Assembly: GCA_019009955.1 (NCBI GenBank) | Contig: CM032228.1 | Coordinates: 864,501-928,500 of the forward strand | Direction of reading: 5' to 3' | DNA length: 64,000 nucleotides | Source: Riptortus pedestris | Taxonomy: Eukaryota > Arthropoda > Insecta > Hemiptera > Alydidae | Shown: piece after piece, positions 1-11,145 of the stretch | Position numbering within the stretch: position 1 is the first letter of the stretch | How the letters are laid out: each line of letters starts with the position of its first letter | Made by a program: the position numbers and the translations under genes | The notes under the pieces: generated by a model | Told to the model about the DNA's origin: nothing | Seen by the model: only the letters and a program-made list of their open reading frames with translations | Databases searched by the model: none

Positions 1-2709
1 CCTTTCACGCCAACAACCGTTGGTGCCCAGAAAGGGGCAGCATCCCTTTCACGTCAACAACCGTTGGTGCCCAGAAAGGGGCAGCATCCCTTTCACGTCA
101 ACAACCGTTGGTGCCCAGAAAGGGGCAGCATCCCTTTCATGCCAACACCCGTTGGTGCCCAGAAAGGTGCAGCATCCCTTTCACGCCAACAACCGTTGGT
201 GCCCAGAAAGGGGCAGCATCCCTTTCACGCCAACAACCGTTGGTGCCCAGAAAGGGGCAGCATCCCTTTCATGCCAACAACCGTTGGTGCCCAGACACGG
301 GCAGCATCCCTTTCACGCCAACAACCGTTGGTGCCCAGAAAGGGGCAGCATCCCTTTCACGCCAACAACCGTTGGTGCCCAGAAAGGGGCAGCATCCCTT
401 TCACGCCAACAACCGTTGGTGCCCAGAAAGGGGCAGCATCCCTTTCAGGCCAACAACCGTTGGTGCCCAGAAAGGGGCAGCATCCCTTTCACGCCAACAA
501 CCGTTGGTGCCCAGAAAGGGGCAGCATCCCTTTCACGCCAACAACCGTTGGTGCCCAGAAAGGGGCAGCATCCCTGTCACGCCAACAGCCGTTGGTGCCC
601 AAATAGGGTCAGCCTCCCAATCACGACGACAACCGTTGGTGCCCAGAAAGGGGCAGCATCCCTGTCACGCCAACAACCGTTGGTGCCCAGAAAGGGGCAG
701 CATCCCTTTCATGCCAACAACCGTTGGTGCCCAGAAAGGGGCAGCATCCCTTTCATGCCAACAACCGTTGGTGCCCAGAAAGGGCAGCATCCCTTTATGG
801 CCAACAACCGTTGGTGCCCAGAAAGGGGCAGCATCCCTTTCACGCCAACAACCGTTGGTGCCCAGAAAGGGGCAGCATCCCTTTCAGGCCAACAACCGTT
901 GGTGCCCAGAAAGGGGCAGCATCCCTTTCACGCCAACAACCGTTGGTGCCCAGAAAGGGGCAGCATCCCTTTCACGCCAACAACCGTTGGTGCCCAGAAA
1001 GGGGCAGCATCCCTTTCAGGCCCACACGCGTTGGTGCCCTGAAAGGGCAGCATCCCTTTCTGGCCAACAACCGTTGGTGCCCAGAAAGGGGCAGCATCCC
1101 TTTCACGCCAACAACCGTTGGTGCCCAGAAAGGGGCAGCATCCCTTTCAGGCCAACAACCGTTGGTGCCCAGAAAGGGGCAGCATCCCTTTCAGGCCAAC
1201 AACCGTTGGTGCCCAGAAAGGGGCAGCATCCCTTTCAGGCCAACAACCGTTGGTGCCCAGAAAGGGGCCGCATCCCTTTCAGGCCAACAACCGTTGGTGC
1301 CCAGAAAGGGGCAGCATCCCTTTCAGGCCAACAACCGTTGGTGCCCAGAAAGGGGCAGCATCCCTTTCACGCCAACAACCGTTGGTGCCCAGAAAGGGGC
1401 AGCATCCCTTTCAGGCCAACAACCGTTGGTGCCCAGAAAGGGGCAGCATCCCTTTCAGGCCAACAACCGTGGGGGCCCAGAAAGGGGCAGCATCCCTTTC
1501 ACGCCAACAACCGTTGGTGCCCAGAAAGGGGCAGCATCCCTTTCAGGCCAACAACCGTTGGTGCCCAGAAAGGGGCAGCATCCCTTTCAGGCCAACAACC
1601 GTTGGTGCCCAGAAAGGGGCAGCATCCCTTTCAGGCCAACAACCGTTGGTGCCCAGAAAGGGGCAGCATCCCTTTCAGGCCAACAACCGTTGGTGCCCAG
1701 AAAGGGGCAGCATCCCTTTCACGCCAACAACCGTTGGTGCCCAGAAAGGGGCAGCATCCCTTTCACGCCAACAACCGTTGGTGCCCAGAAAGGGGCAGCA
1801 TCCCTTTCACGCCAACAACCGTTGGTGCCCAGAAAGGGGCAGCATCCCTTTCACGCCAACAACCGTTGGTGCCCAGAAAGGGGCAGCATCCCTTTCACGC
1901 CAACAACCGTTGGTGCCCAGAAAGGGGCAGCATCCCTTTCACGCCAACAACCGTTGGTGCCCAGAAAGGGGCAGCATCCCTTTCACGCCAACAACCGTTG
2001 GTGCCCAGAAAGGGGCAGCATCCCTTTCACGCCAACAACCGTTGGTGCCCAGAAAGGGGCAGCATCCCTTTCACGCCAACAACCGTTGGTGCCCAGAAAG
2101 GGGCAGCATCCCTTTCACGCCAACAACCGTTGGTGCCCAGAAAGGGGCAGCATCCCTTTCAGGCCAACAACCGTTGGTGCCCAGAAAGGGGCAGCATCCC
2201 TTTCAGGCCAACAACCGTTGGTGCCCAGAAAGGGGCAGCATCCCTTTCAGGCCAACAACCGTTGGTGACCCGAAAGGGGCAGCATCCCTTTCAGGCCAAC
2301 AACCGTTGGTGCCCAGAAAGGGGCAGCATCCCTTTCAGGCCAACAACCGTTGGTGCCCAGAAAGGGGCAGCATCCCTTTCACGCCAACAACCGTTGGTGC
2401 CCAGAAAGGGGCAGCATCCCTTTCAGGCCAACAACCGTTGGTGCCCAGAAAGGGGCAGCATCCCTTTCAGGCCAACAACCGTTGGTGCCCAGAAAGGGGC
2501 AGCATCCCTTTCACGCCAACAACCGTTGGTGCCCAGAAAGGGGCAGCCCTTTCACGCCAACAACCGTTGGTGCCCAGAAAGGGGCAGCATCCCTTTCACG
2601 CCAACAACCGTTGGTGCCCAGAAAGGGGCAGCATCCCTTTCACGCCAACAACCGTTGGTGCCCAGAAAGGGGCAGCATCCCTTTCACGCCAACAACCGTT
2701 GGTGCCCAA
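1..2709. repeat. 44-bp minisatellite, about 61 copies, cut by the window edge
   Basis: The unit begins GGTGCCCAGAAAGGGGCAGC and is 44 bp long, repeated head to tail from base 1 to 2709, where it stops at GGTGCCCAATAAATTT. Most units differ only at one spot (TTTCACGCC, TTTCAGGCC or TTTCATGCC), and a few carry small deletions (near 780 and 2545). Because 44 is not a multiple of 3 and the unit has no stops, all three + frames stay open and give long 44-residue periodic translations. These are repeat artefacts, not genes. Confidence 0.97.
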
Positions 2710-2771
2710 TAAATTTATGACCTCCGCATTGTTTTTGAACTCGATTATTTCATAATTTAAAATTGATTAAC

Positions 2772-3224
2772 TTAGGATAAACCTCTATAGAATATATGAT
2801 TGAGGTATTTAATTTCTGTTTTTTTGTGTTTACTTCCTTTTTTTCTATTTTTTATTATGTGTATATTCTTATTTATTTTTCGTTTAGTATTACTGATATA
2901 TTTAGCGGTTATTTGAACTTTTTCAAAATTGAAGGTGTGTTTCCTGGAGATAGAATGATCGGTCAAAGCAGTTTTATTTTCATTATTGCCAATACTTGTT
3001 GCTTTAACCTTTTATTCAGCAGCTGCGAGGTTTTACCAATATAAGTTCCATTGCAGGTGTTGCAGCTTATTTCATATATATTATATTTAGATTCCGATTC
3101 AGCTACTTTATCTTAAATTCTACTAAAATTGTGTTGTATTTTATTGTTATATTTCCAGGCTATATTACATACTCTATTACAAATTTGTTTCAGTTTTCTA
3201 GATATTTGTGGGTAATACCAAAAT
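2772..3224 (-). pseudogene. Penelope-like element, C-terminal GIY-YIG endonuclease fragment
   Basis: Read on the minus strand, about 3224 to 2970 gives a segment with CNTCNGTYIGKTSQLLNKRL, which has the Cys pair and YIG-type core of the GIY-YIG endonuclease that ends Penelope-like retroelement proteins. It is followed, after a frameshift near 2966, by ALTDHSISRKHTFNFEK and IHIIKNRKK, matching the family's usual C-terminal tail. Upstream residues ISRKLKQICN and NIAWKYNNKI fit the linker that precedes the nuclease in this family. There is an in-frame stop near 3115 and no reverse transcriptase upstream, so this is a 5'-truncated dead copy. The family call rests on motif recognition. Confidence 0.68.
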
Positions 3225-3309
3225 GTATTGATTATTAACCTAGTTATTGGCATTTTTCATATTTCAGCCTTTAGAAAAACCCCACTTCTAATTTATTAAT
3301 CAAACAATA

Positions 3310-3772
3310 CTCCGTTATATAGTAAACCACATTATTCGAAGATTAAATACCAAATATTGTTTTCAAGAGACCTTTATTATACGAGATACATGCAAATGTG
3401 TTCTGGTGACCCCTCCCCGCCCCGTTCTTGGACTACCAAAATTTGATTGATTGGGATAAAATTTATTGTGATTCATTATAAATTACAGTACTAGATATAG
3501 TAAATTGTTTTCAGTAAAATTAATATGTTATATTCTGATATATTTCAGTAGTTGATTTACATTCTGTTGGAAGGTTGGCAGTTTACATTTCAGATGCTTC
3601 CCGTCGGGAGGTTATTAAAATTGACTGAAAAATGTCTTATTACCGTTCGTGTTTATTCACTTAATATTCACGGTGGTGTTTTGTTAGCAGTATGTAGATT
3701 TATCTATTACTAAATATCAAGAAGGAAATCTGCTTAGTTTACGCAGCCTCTGCGTGACGGACTCATTCTTTG
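3310..3772 (+). repeat. Dispersed repeat ending in the element-X terminal motif; inverted copy at 61.3-61.7 kb
   Basis: About 400 bp here match, in reverse complement, the stretch 61300-61740. Shared landmarks include the CAAGAGACCTTTATTATACG block, the AAAATTGACTGAA block and GTAGATTTATCTATT. The right end carries GGAAATCTGCTTAGTTTACG followed by a CAG..CTG hairpin, the same terminus seen in X copies at 47386 and 62784. It therefore looks like a divergent non-coding member of the X family. No coding potential was seen. Confidence 0.6.
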
Positions 3773-3774
3773 AA

Positions 3775-4330
3775 CTCTCCGTCCATGTATAAAAGTGGCC
3801 CAGCTCGCCCGACAGTTACTCTGTTTTCAGTTCTCTTACTAGTGAACAATAGTAAAGTGCTGTGTTTATTTGAAGATCAGTCTAGTTCCCCGTTTTGTGA
3901 ACTTGAGTGATTCCCGTGTTATAGTACTATGCAATAATTAGTGAAAGTATTAGTGACTACGGGCACTGTGTGTAGTGATATCTGAGGAATACGCTAGATG
4001 GCAGAGGAACCAATTGATGATTATCAATAAAAACGCCTTCACCTCTACTGATTTTACTATTATGCAAAGTGCAATTTACACAATATTATAAACAATAGTA
4101 GAGGACAAAGCCTTTTTATTGGTACTCATCACTCTGAGTAGTAATGAACAATAATTTATTAAGTCTGGAGTGCATTGCCAAATAAATTGTGCAGTGATAA
4201 CAAGTTATTGTGTGTGTGTGTTTAATTTCGCAATCCAAATGAACTCTAATAACGAACGCTTGTTATTTTTGTAATAAATGAAACATTATATTGTAGGAGC
4301 TGTTAATTGCAACCTTCCCTAACGGTTGCC
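3775..4330 (+). mobile_element. Divergent LTR-like sequence, sense orientation
   Basis: The stretch has a TATA box (TATAAAAG, 3788-3795) with CAGTT initiator-like sites 25-40 bp downstream. It ends in a segment (about 4172-4300) containing AATAAATTGTGCAGTGATAA and GCAATCCAAA, which also occurs in the solo LTRs at 11146-11737 and 63071-63673 read on their sense strand. The layout TATA, initiator, poly(A) signal fits an LTR. Exact termini and target duplication were not found, so it may be a fragment. 4331-4419 shows nothing recognisable. Confidence 0.45.
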
Positions 4331-4419
4331 CAGCCGACACCCCCCCGTGTGCAGTGTTGCAAACCAGAATTATTAATTAGCATAAATCTACATGGCTACA
4401 CTGTCCTCCACCTTAAAAT

Positions 4420-7400
4420 AAACTCTCCCCCCCCCTCCCTTCTACTCATCAGTTCGGTGTGTTATACCAGCATGTAGGAAATCAGCTTATTGTTGACCGG
4501 CATCAGTAAAGCACCCCCCTCCTCCCTTCTACTCATCAGTTCGGTGTGTTATACCAGCATGTAGGAAAGCAGCTTATTGTTGACCGGCATCAGTAAAGCC
4601 CCCCCCCCTCCCTTCTACACCTCATTTCTGTGTGTTATTCGAGTATGTAGGTTAGCAGCTTATTTCTGACCGGCAACAGTAAACCCCCCCCCCTCCCTTC
4701 TACTCATCAGTTCAGTGTGTTATACCAGCATGTAGGAAAGCAGCTTATTGTTGACCGGCATCAGTAAAGCCCCCCCCCCTCCCTTCTACTCATCAGTTCG
4801 GTGTGTTATACCAGCATGTAGGAAAGCAGCTTATTGTTGACCGGCATCAGTAAAGCCCCCCCCCCTCCCTTCTACTCATCAGTTCGGTGTGTTATACCAG
4901 CATGTAGGAAAGCAGCTTATTGTTGACCGGCATCAGTAAAGCCCCCCCCCCTCCCTTCTACTCATCAGTTCGGTGTGTTATACCAGCATGTAGGAAAGCA
5001 GCTTATTGTTGACAGGCATCAGTAAAGCCCCCCCCCCTCCCTTCTACTCATCAGTTCGGTGTGTTATACCAGCATGTAGGAAAGCAGCTTATTGTTGACC
5101 GGCATCATTACCCCCCCCCCCCCTCCCTTCTACTCATCAGTTCGGTGTGTTATACCAGCATGTAGGAAAGCAGCTTATTGTTGACCGGCATCAGTAAAGC
5201 CCCCCCCTCCTCCCTTCTACTCATCAGTTCGGTGTGTTATACCAGCATGTAGGAAAGCAGCTTATTGTTGACCGGCATCAGTAAAGCCCCCCCCCCTCCC
5301 TTCTACTCATCAGTTCGGTGTGTTATACCAGCATGTAGGAAAGCAGCTTATTGTTGACCGGCATCAGTAAAGCCCCCCCCCTCCCTTCTACTCATCAGTT
5401 CGGTGTGTTATACCAGCATGTAGGAAAGCAGCTTATTGTTGACCGGCATCAGTAAAGCCCCCCCCCCTCCCTTCTACTCATCAGTTCGGTGTGTTATACC
5501 AGCATGTAGGAAAGCAGCTTATTGTTGACCGGCATCAGTAAAGCCCCACCCTCCTCCCTTCTACTCATCAGTTCGGTGTGTTATACCAGCATGTAGGAAA
5601 GCAGCTTATTGTTGACCGGCATCAGTAAAGCCCCCCCCCTCCCTTCTACTCATCAGTTCGGTGTGTTATACCAGCATGTAGGAAAGCAGCTTATTGTTGA
5701 CCGGCATCAGTAAAGCCCCCCCTCCTCCCTTCTACTCATCAGTTCGGTGTGTTATACCAGCATGTAGGAAAGCAGCTTATTGTTGACCGGCATCAGTAAA
5801 GCCCCCCCCCTCCCTTCTACTCATCAGTTCGGTGTGTTATACCAGCATGTAGGAAATCAGCTTATTGTTGACCGGCATCAGTAAAGCCCCCCCCTCCCTT
5901 CTACTCATCAGTTCGGTGTGTTATACCAGCATGTAGGAAAGCAGCTTATTGTTGACCGGGATCAGTAAAGCCCCCCCCCCTCCCTTCTACTCATCAGTTC
6001 GGTGTGTTATACCAGCATGTAGGAAATCAGCTTATTGTTGACCGGCATCAATAAAGCCCACCCCCCTCCCTTCTACTCATCAGTTCGGTGTGTTATACCA
6101 GCATGTAGGAAAGCAGCTTATTGTTGACCGGCATCAGTAAAGCCCCCCCCCTCCCTTCTACTCATCAGTTCGGTGTGTTATACCTGCATGTAGGAAAGCA
6201 GCTTATTGTTGACCGGCAACAGTAAACCCCCCCCCCCCTCCCTTCTACTCATCAGTTCGGTGTGTTATACCAGCATGTAGGAAAGCAGCTTATTGTTGAC
6301 CGGCATCAGTAAAGCCCCCCCCCCCCCTTCTCTACTCATCAGTTCGGTGTGTTATACCAGCATGTAGGAAATCAGCTTATTGTTGACCTGAATCCTTAAA
6401 GCCCCCCCCTCCCTTCTACTCCTCAGTTCGGTGTGTTATACCAGCATGTAGGAAATCAGCTTATTGTTGACCGGCATCAGTAAAGCCTCCCCCCCTCCCT
6501 TCTACTCTTCAGTTCGGTGTGTTATACCAGCATGTAGAAATCAGCTTATTTGACCGGCATCTAGCCCCCCCCCATCCCTTCTACTCACAGTTCGGTGTGT
6601 TTAGCCAGCATTGTGAAATCAGACTATTGTTGACCTCGGGCATCAGTAAAGCCCCCCCCCTCATTTCTACTAGATCATTACGGTGTGTTATACCAGCATG
6701 TTGAAACCAGAGCTTATTGTTGAACCGGCATCGTACAGCCCCCCCCCCCTCCCTTCTACACCTCAGTTCGTGTGGTATACCACATGTAGGAAATCACTTT
6801 ATTGTTTACCGCAATCAGTAAAGCCCCCCCCCTCCTCCCTTCTACTCATCAGTTCGGTGGTGTATACCAGCATGTAGGAAATCACAGCTTATTGTTGACC
6901 GGCATCAGTCAAAGCCTGGTCCTTGGACCCTCCTCCCTTCTACTCATGCCAAAGATGACAAAAGGTTCGTGGGGTATGACCAGCATGCTCCCTAGGGGAA
7001 AGGTTTTCCTACTTATTGTTGACGGGCACATAAATGTTATTGTGGCCCCCTTAGTTATTTTCTACTCATCAGTTCGGTGTGTTTATACCACATGTAGGAA
7101 ATCATTTCTTCAATTGTTGACCGTCATCAGTAAAGCCCCCCCCCCTCCCTTCTACTCATCAGTTCGGTGTGGTATACCAGCATGTAGGAAACAGCTTATT
7201 GTTGACCGCATCAGTAAAGCCCCCCCCACTCCAAACTTCTACTCATCTCACTTCACTACGGATTGTAGTTATATACACACCAGCATGTAGGAAATCAGCT
7301 AATGTGACACACATCAGTAAAGCCCCCCCCCCCTCCCTTCTACTCAACACTTTCGTGTGGTAATCACGCAGCATGTAGGAAAGCAATAACATTGTTGACA

Positions 7401-7604
7401 CGGCATCACGCTAAAGCCCCCTTCCCCCCTCCCTTCTACACCACATTTCGGTGTGTTATACACAGCTTTAGGAAATCACTTATTGTTGACCGGCATCAGT
7501 AAAGCCCCCCCCCCCCTCTCCCTTACGCTACTCATCAACATCGGTGTGGTATACCAGCATGTAGGCGACACGACACTTATTGTTGACACGGGTTTTCAGT
7601 AAAG

Positions 7605-7605
<1 letters not shown>
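4420..7605. repeat. C-rich minisatellite, unit about 85-88 bp, roughly 37 copies
   Basis: The unit runs from a poly-C/CCCTCCC tract through CTACTCATCAGTTCGGTGTG and GTTATACCAGCATGTAGG to GACCGGCATCAGTAAAG. Its length varies with the C run. Units between about 4700 and 6500 are nearly identical. From about 6519 to 7605 they become irregular, with many single-base insertions and deletions and one strongly altered unit near 6920-7060. Short open frames here are artefacts. The array ends against a TA repeat. Confidence 0.95.
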
Positions 7606-7641
<36 letters not shown>

Positions 7642-8135
7642 TGTTAAGGGTCTAGCAGTCACAATTGTTGTTTGATCTTTACCAAACTCGATATTTAAAC
7701 GTTTTATGCCAAAATACAGATCAAGTATCTTTAATGTCTGAAATCGGACCAGTGGTAGTGGGGGGGGGGGGTTATTTCCGAAAAGTCGAAATATCGTAGT
7801 TACTATAAGTCCCATCGATAACTTGTTTAGAACTATTCTTATTGCAAATTAGATGTACTATAAATATTGTTCTATACATTTATTCTCTATCTTGAATATT
7901 AACCGAGATATTTGTATTTGTATTAAATGTGTGCGGATAACGGACAACATGAGATAGGTTAATGTCGGGTCTATTCATGAGTATCCCCCGAGTGGTTCTC
8001 GTCAAATTGGGTTAGAGACTCGTTACTACTACCGGTATTAGCATGCAGATTTCTCTATTCTGATACTTGAAGTGGGACATCCGCTTAGTTTACCCAGCCC
8101 CTGCCTGACAGACTTTTTTATTTATTAAATAATAT
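7606..8135 (+). mobile_element. Element X-related fragment with TA repeat
   Basis: After a (TA)n run (7606-7638) comes TGCCTGTTAAGGGTCTAGCA, aligning with TGTCTGTTAACGCTCTAGCG found right after the TA run in X copies at 46927 and 62271. The rest, including ACCAAACTCGATATTTAA and a G-run near 7760, matches the X right half. It ends with a mutated version of the X terminus (CCGCTTAGTTTACCCAGCCC, about 8085). The left half of X is missing. No coding function. Confidence 0.7.
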
Positions 8136-8497
8136 TCGCAGTGGTTCTGTCCAGTTTATTCCTTTTAATATATATATATATATATATATATTGTTGAGTT
8201 CTCGCCTAGTGGCCATAGTGTACACATCGTCTCTGTAACATCCCTTTTTTAGAGGGAAGTATAGCACTGTCATTAAAGAAAAATTGTACAGTTATTGTGT
8301 TTATTAGGTAGTGTCAGTTGCTAGATTTTGGTTTGTGGAAGTGAACAATAGTGTGTGTAATTCCTTAATAAAAGTAAAGGAATTGAGACTGGGCACGAGG
8401 CCTTATCGTAGTTCAGATCAGAGGACTCAGCTGAAAGAGTGGGGAAGGAGTGCGTAATCCCTGGCGCAGTGGATCATCTGTCGTTTGACAGCTGTCG
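8136..8497 (+). other. Probable 5' untranslated leader of the RT-less LINE
   Basis: No gene is seen. The stretch contains a short TA repeat (8168-8191) and AT-rich sequence leading into the first open frame at 8498. By position it is the likely leader of the following LINE, but no defined element start or target-site duplication was found. Confidence 0.35.
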
Positions 8498-9307
8498 ATG
8501 TATACTGAAAACATTGACACTATTGACAACTACTTCACACCTGTCAAAAGGAGAAGGAGTAATACGTCACCAGATTTACAAGAAAGCAAGCGTCAAGTCA
8601 GGATGGGAAAGCCCCAAACTAGTCACAATGATGATAGCCTTCTTCAAAAAATCAGCAAAATGCTAGATGAAAAATTAAAGGACGTGGTGAAGAAAGAAGA
8701 CGCTAAAGAAATCTCTGATAAATTATCACTTGTGATACAGGAGAATGAAGAACTAAAAAGCCGAATCAATATACTGGAAAAGGGTTGTAATTCATTAGAA
8801 AATGACGTCGAGTTTTTATTAAGAAAATCAAAAGAAAAAAATTTAATATTTACAGGTGTAAATGCAATTAATGAAGTCGATAGGATAAATAAGATACGAG
8901 AATTGTGTACAAATGTATTTGGAATAAACCAGACTTTTAACATTGAAAGAACATTCAACATTAACGAAAAACAGACGTTAGTCGAATTTGAAAATAAAAA
9001 TTATACCCAAACTATTTTGAGTAAAGGAAAAAAATTGAAAGGTACAGGAATATGGGTGGACAGAGATTTGACATATAAGCAGAGAGTAATAAGAAATAAA
9101 CTACTGCTACTCAGAAGGAAGATACTCACTGACAACAAAGATGAAAGAGTTTTTGTGAAAGGTGGTTCATTGTTTTTGCAGAACAAGAGGTTCTCATGGA
9201 TAGATGGAAGAGGATACACGGCAGATAACTTGGATAATATTAAACTTATATCATCTTACATCAGGGATGAGGTTAACAGCATCGAGTCTACAATGTCAAA
9301 AAACTAG
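8498..9307 (+). CDS. LINE ORF1 protein (coiled coil plus RNA-binding-like domain)
   Basis: A 269-codon uninterrupted frame. Residues about 50-110 are charged and heptad-like (MLDEKLKDVVKKEDAKEIS, ENEELKSRINILEKG), suggesting a coiled coil. The second half, with NLIFTGVNAIN, then FENKNYTQTIL and GTGIWVDRDLTYKQRVIRNK, resembles the RRM/C-terminal part of ORF1 proteins that coat LINE RNA (the IWVxxDLTxxQRxxRxxL pattern). No CCHC zinc knuckle is visible. It lies 17 bp ahead of the endonuclease frame, the usual ORF1-ORF2 order. The ATG at 8498 is chosen because the homologous features start after it; a shorter overlapping frame from 8439 is a shadow. It is open despite the damaged ORF2. Confidence 0.7.
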   Translation: MYTENIDTIDNYFTPVKRRRSNTSPDLQESKRQVRMGKPQTSHNDDSLLQKISKMLDEKLKDVVKKEDAKEISDKLSLVIQENEELKSRINILEKGCNSLENDVEFLLRKSKEKNLIFTGVNAINEVDRINKIRELCTNVFGINQTFNIERTFNINEKQTLVEFENKNYTQTILSKGKKLKGTGIWVDRDLTYKQRVIRNKLLLLRRKILTDNKDERVFVKGGSLFLQNKRFSWIDGRGYTADNLDNIKLISSYIRDEVNSIESTMSKN

Positions 9308-9324
9308 TAAGGTCAACGGCCTCT

Positions 9325-10302
9325 GTGGAAGTGAGTAGAGTTTTAAATCAAGTTAAAATACTATCTTATAATGTATCTGGTATAAAAAATAAAATTAACG
9401 ATTTAGATTTTTTTAAGTTTGTTAAAAGTTTTGACATTTTCTGTTTAATAGGAACCCATGTAGAGAGTAAAGATTTTGAATGGGTGGAAAAGTACTTTAC
9501 TGGTTTCGTTCTGCACTGGGTTAAAGCTAATAGAGAAAGTGATTTTGGAAGGGCTAAGGGGGGTTATTTGATTGGCATAAAACAGGACAGGGATTTGCTA
9601 AGTATTTTTAGAATAATGGAAATAAATAATAAAGTTTTATTATATTGTAAAGTCAGTGAGGGATTGGATTTTTATATATTCCCTATGTATATAAATGGGT
9701 TGAGGTGGGATGAGGATTCCAATGAGGTAGAACAAACAATAAATCCTAATTCAAAATATTTGTTGATTGGGGATATGAATATAAGGGTGGCTAATAAGCA
9801 GACCATTCCAGAAGAATTATTAAACCCAGATTATCAGATAAGGCATTTTAGGGAATCGAAAGATCTGATTTTAAATAAAAATGACGAAACGTTTTTAAAT
9901 CTGTGTGATGACAACAATCTAGTTATATTGAATGGAAGAACACTGGGAGATATGAATGGAGAGTTTACTTGCATTAAGGAAAATGCTAGCTCTGTCAACG
10001 ACATCTCTTGTGTATCTCTTCAACTATTAGAACTAATAGAAGATTTTTCTTATTACGAATTAATTCAAAAATACGTCATTAAAAAGATGTTTGCACTTCC
10101 GAAAAACTGTCCAGATTATATATTGTTTTTGGAAACTAAGCGTTACCCTCTTTACTTTTTCACCCTTAAATTATTCTTAAATTATTTAATTAGACCACTA
10201 AACCACCAAAGTCATCGTTGGCCTAGAAAAATTGCCGACCATATAATTGAAAAACAGGCTAATTGGTTTAGGAGTATATCAGCAAGGAGTATCTGGGTGT
10301 AA
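9325..10302 (+). pseudogene. LINE ORF2 with reverse transcriptase core deleted: AP endonuclease joined to C-terminal region
   Basis: Residues 1 to about 225 are an AP-type endonuclease (VKILSYNVSGIKNKINDLDF start, FCLIGTHVE in place of the usual QETH-type motif, LLIGDMNIRV, then NNLVILNGRT). The final SDH region and the whole RT palm, including any YADD box, are absent. At about residue 230-250 the frame passes directly into sequence typical of the post-RT region of LINE ORF2 (KKMFALPKNCPDYILFLETK). The join is in frame. The listed start is GTG, not ATG, so true initiation is unknown. Without RT it cannot support its own retrotransposition. It is either a deletion derivative or a co-opted remnant. 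Confidence 0.72.
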
Positions 10303-10331
10303 ATTGTAGCTCGATTAAAGAGCAAGGAACT

Positions 10332-10790
10332 ATGAATAAGAAAATAGAAATAATATTGGAAAAATTAAGGTTGCAATTTATTGAAGAAATGTTGGGAAAG
10401 GCAAATCATTCTAGGTTTCACTCTAATAACAAGAATCTCGATGTAATTTTAGGTAGTAATAGTTATTTGAACAGCAATAATAGTTTACATTTCACAAGCC
10501 TTATAATGAAAGCAAGGGGGGAAATGTTAAATCTGAATTATTCAGTATGTAGAACTGAAGGCCAATGGTTATGCTCCTTATGTAATATGAATGAAATAGA
10601 AAATACATATCATTTTATAGCAGTATGCCCAGTGCTTAGTGAATTTAGGAAACAGTTCTTTGGTTCATCAACATTTAGCCAAAATGAATTTATTTTGTTC
10701 TTGAATGGCAAAGATTGGCAGGCCCTTTATAAATATCTATGTATTGCACAGAAATATAGGAAGTTACTAGTAGCTGAGTATAATGGATAA
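10332..10790 (+). CDS. LINE ORF2 C-terminal tail with zinc-knuckle-like motif
   Basis: A 152-codon frame downstream of the RT-less ORF2, separated from it by about 30 bp including a stop near 10302. It holds CSLCNMNEIENTYHFIAVCP, the C-x2-C...H-x4-C tail motif found at the end of ORF2 in several LINE clades. It is probably the last part of the same protein split by one lesion, rather than a separate gene. After it, 10791-11145 is an AT-rich 3' region ending in TTATTATTATATATA, like a LINE 3' tail. Confidence 0.6.
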   Translation: MNKKIEIILEKLRLQFIEEMLGKANHSRFHSNNKNLDVILGSNSYLNSNNSLHFTSLIMKARGEMLNLNYSVCRTEGQWLCSLCNMNEIENTYHFIAVCPVLSEFRKQFFGSSTFSQNEFILFLNGKDWQALYKYLCIAQKYRKLLVAEYNG

Positions 10791-11145
10791 GTTTTCTATT
10801 TATTATTTCCTTTCTTCTCATTCTTTATAAATAATTATTTATAATTAGTTTATTTTTTGTTGTTTTTTAAAGATAGAATTCTTATTAAAGCGTATTTGTT
10901 TTATTTAGAATATTGTAATATTATCTTAATATTATGTTTATATGTCTATTAGCAATAATCAATCATGCTGATTAATAATTTAGTAAATAATGGACGAACT
11001 CAACAGACGGACTCATGAGTCCATGTCTATGTATGTTATATATAGTATAAGGAAATATATTATTCTAATAACTTTATTGTATATTTAACATGTAAATTAT
11101 TTCAAATTTCAAAATAAACATACTTTATTATTATTATATATATAT

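Noticed and set aside
108..2720. 870-codon open frame in the first 2.7 kb
   Set aside because: It is the 44-bp minisatellite read through a stop-free unit. Equally long frames exist in the other two phases, and there is no gene-like composition or start context.
4420..7605. Regular repeats resembling a CRISPR array
   Set aside because: Whole units are repeated without unique spacers, the setting is eukaryotic, and no cas genes are present. It is a minisatellite.
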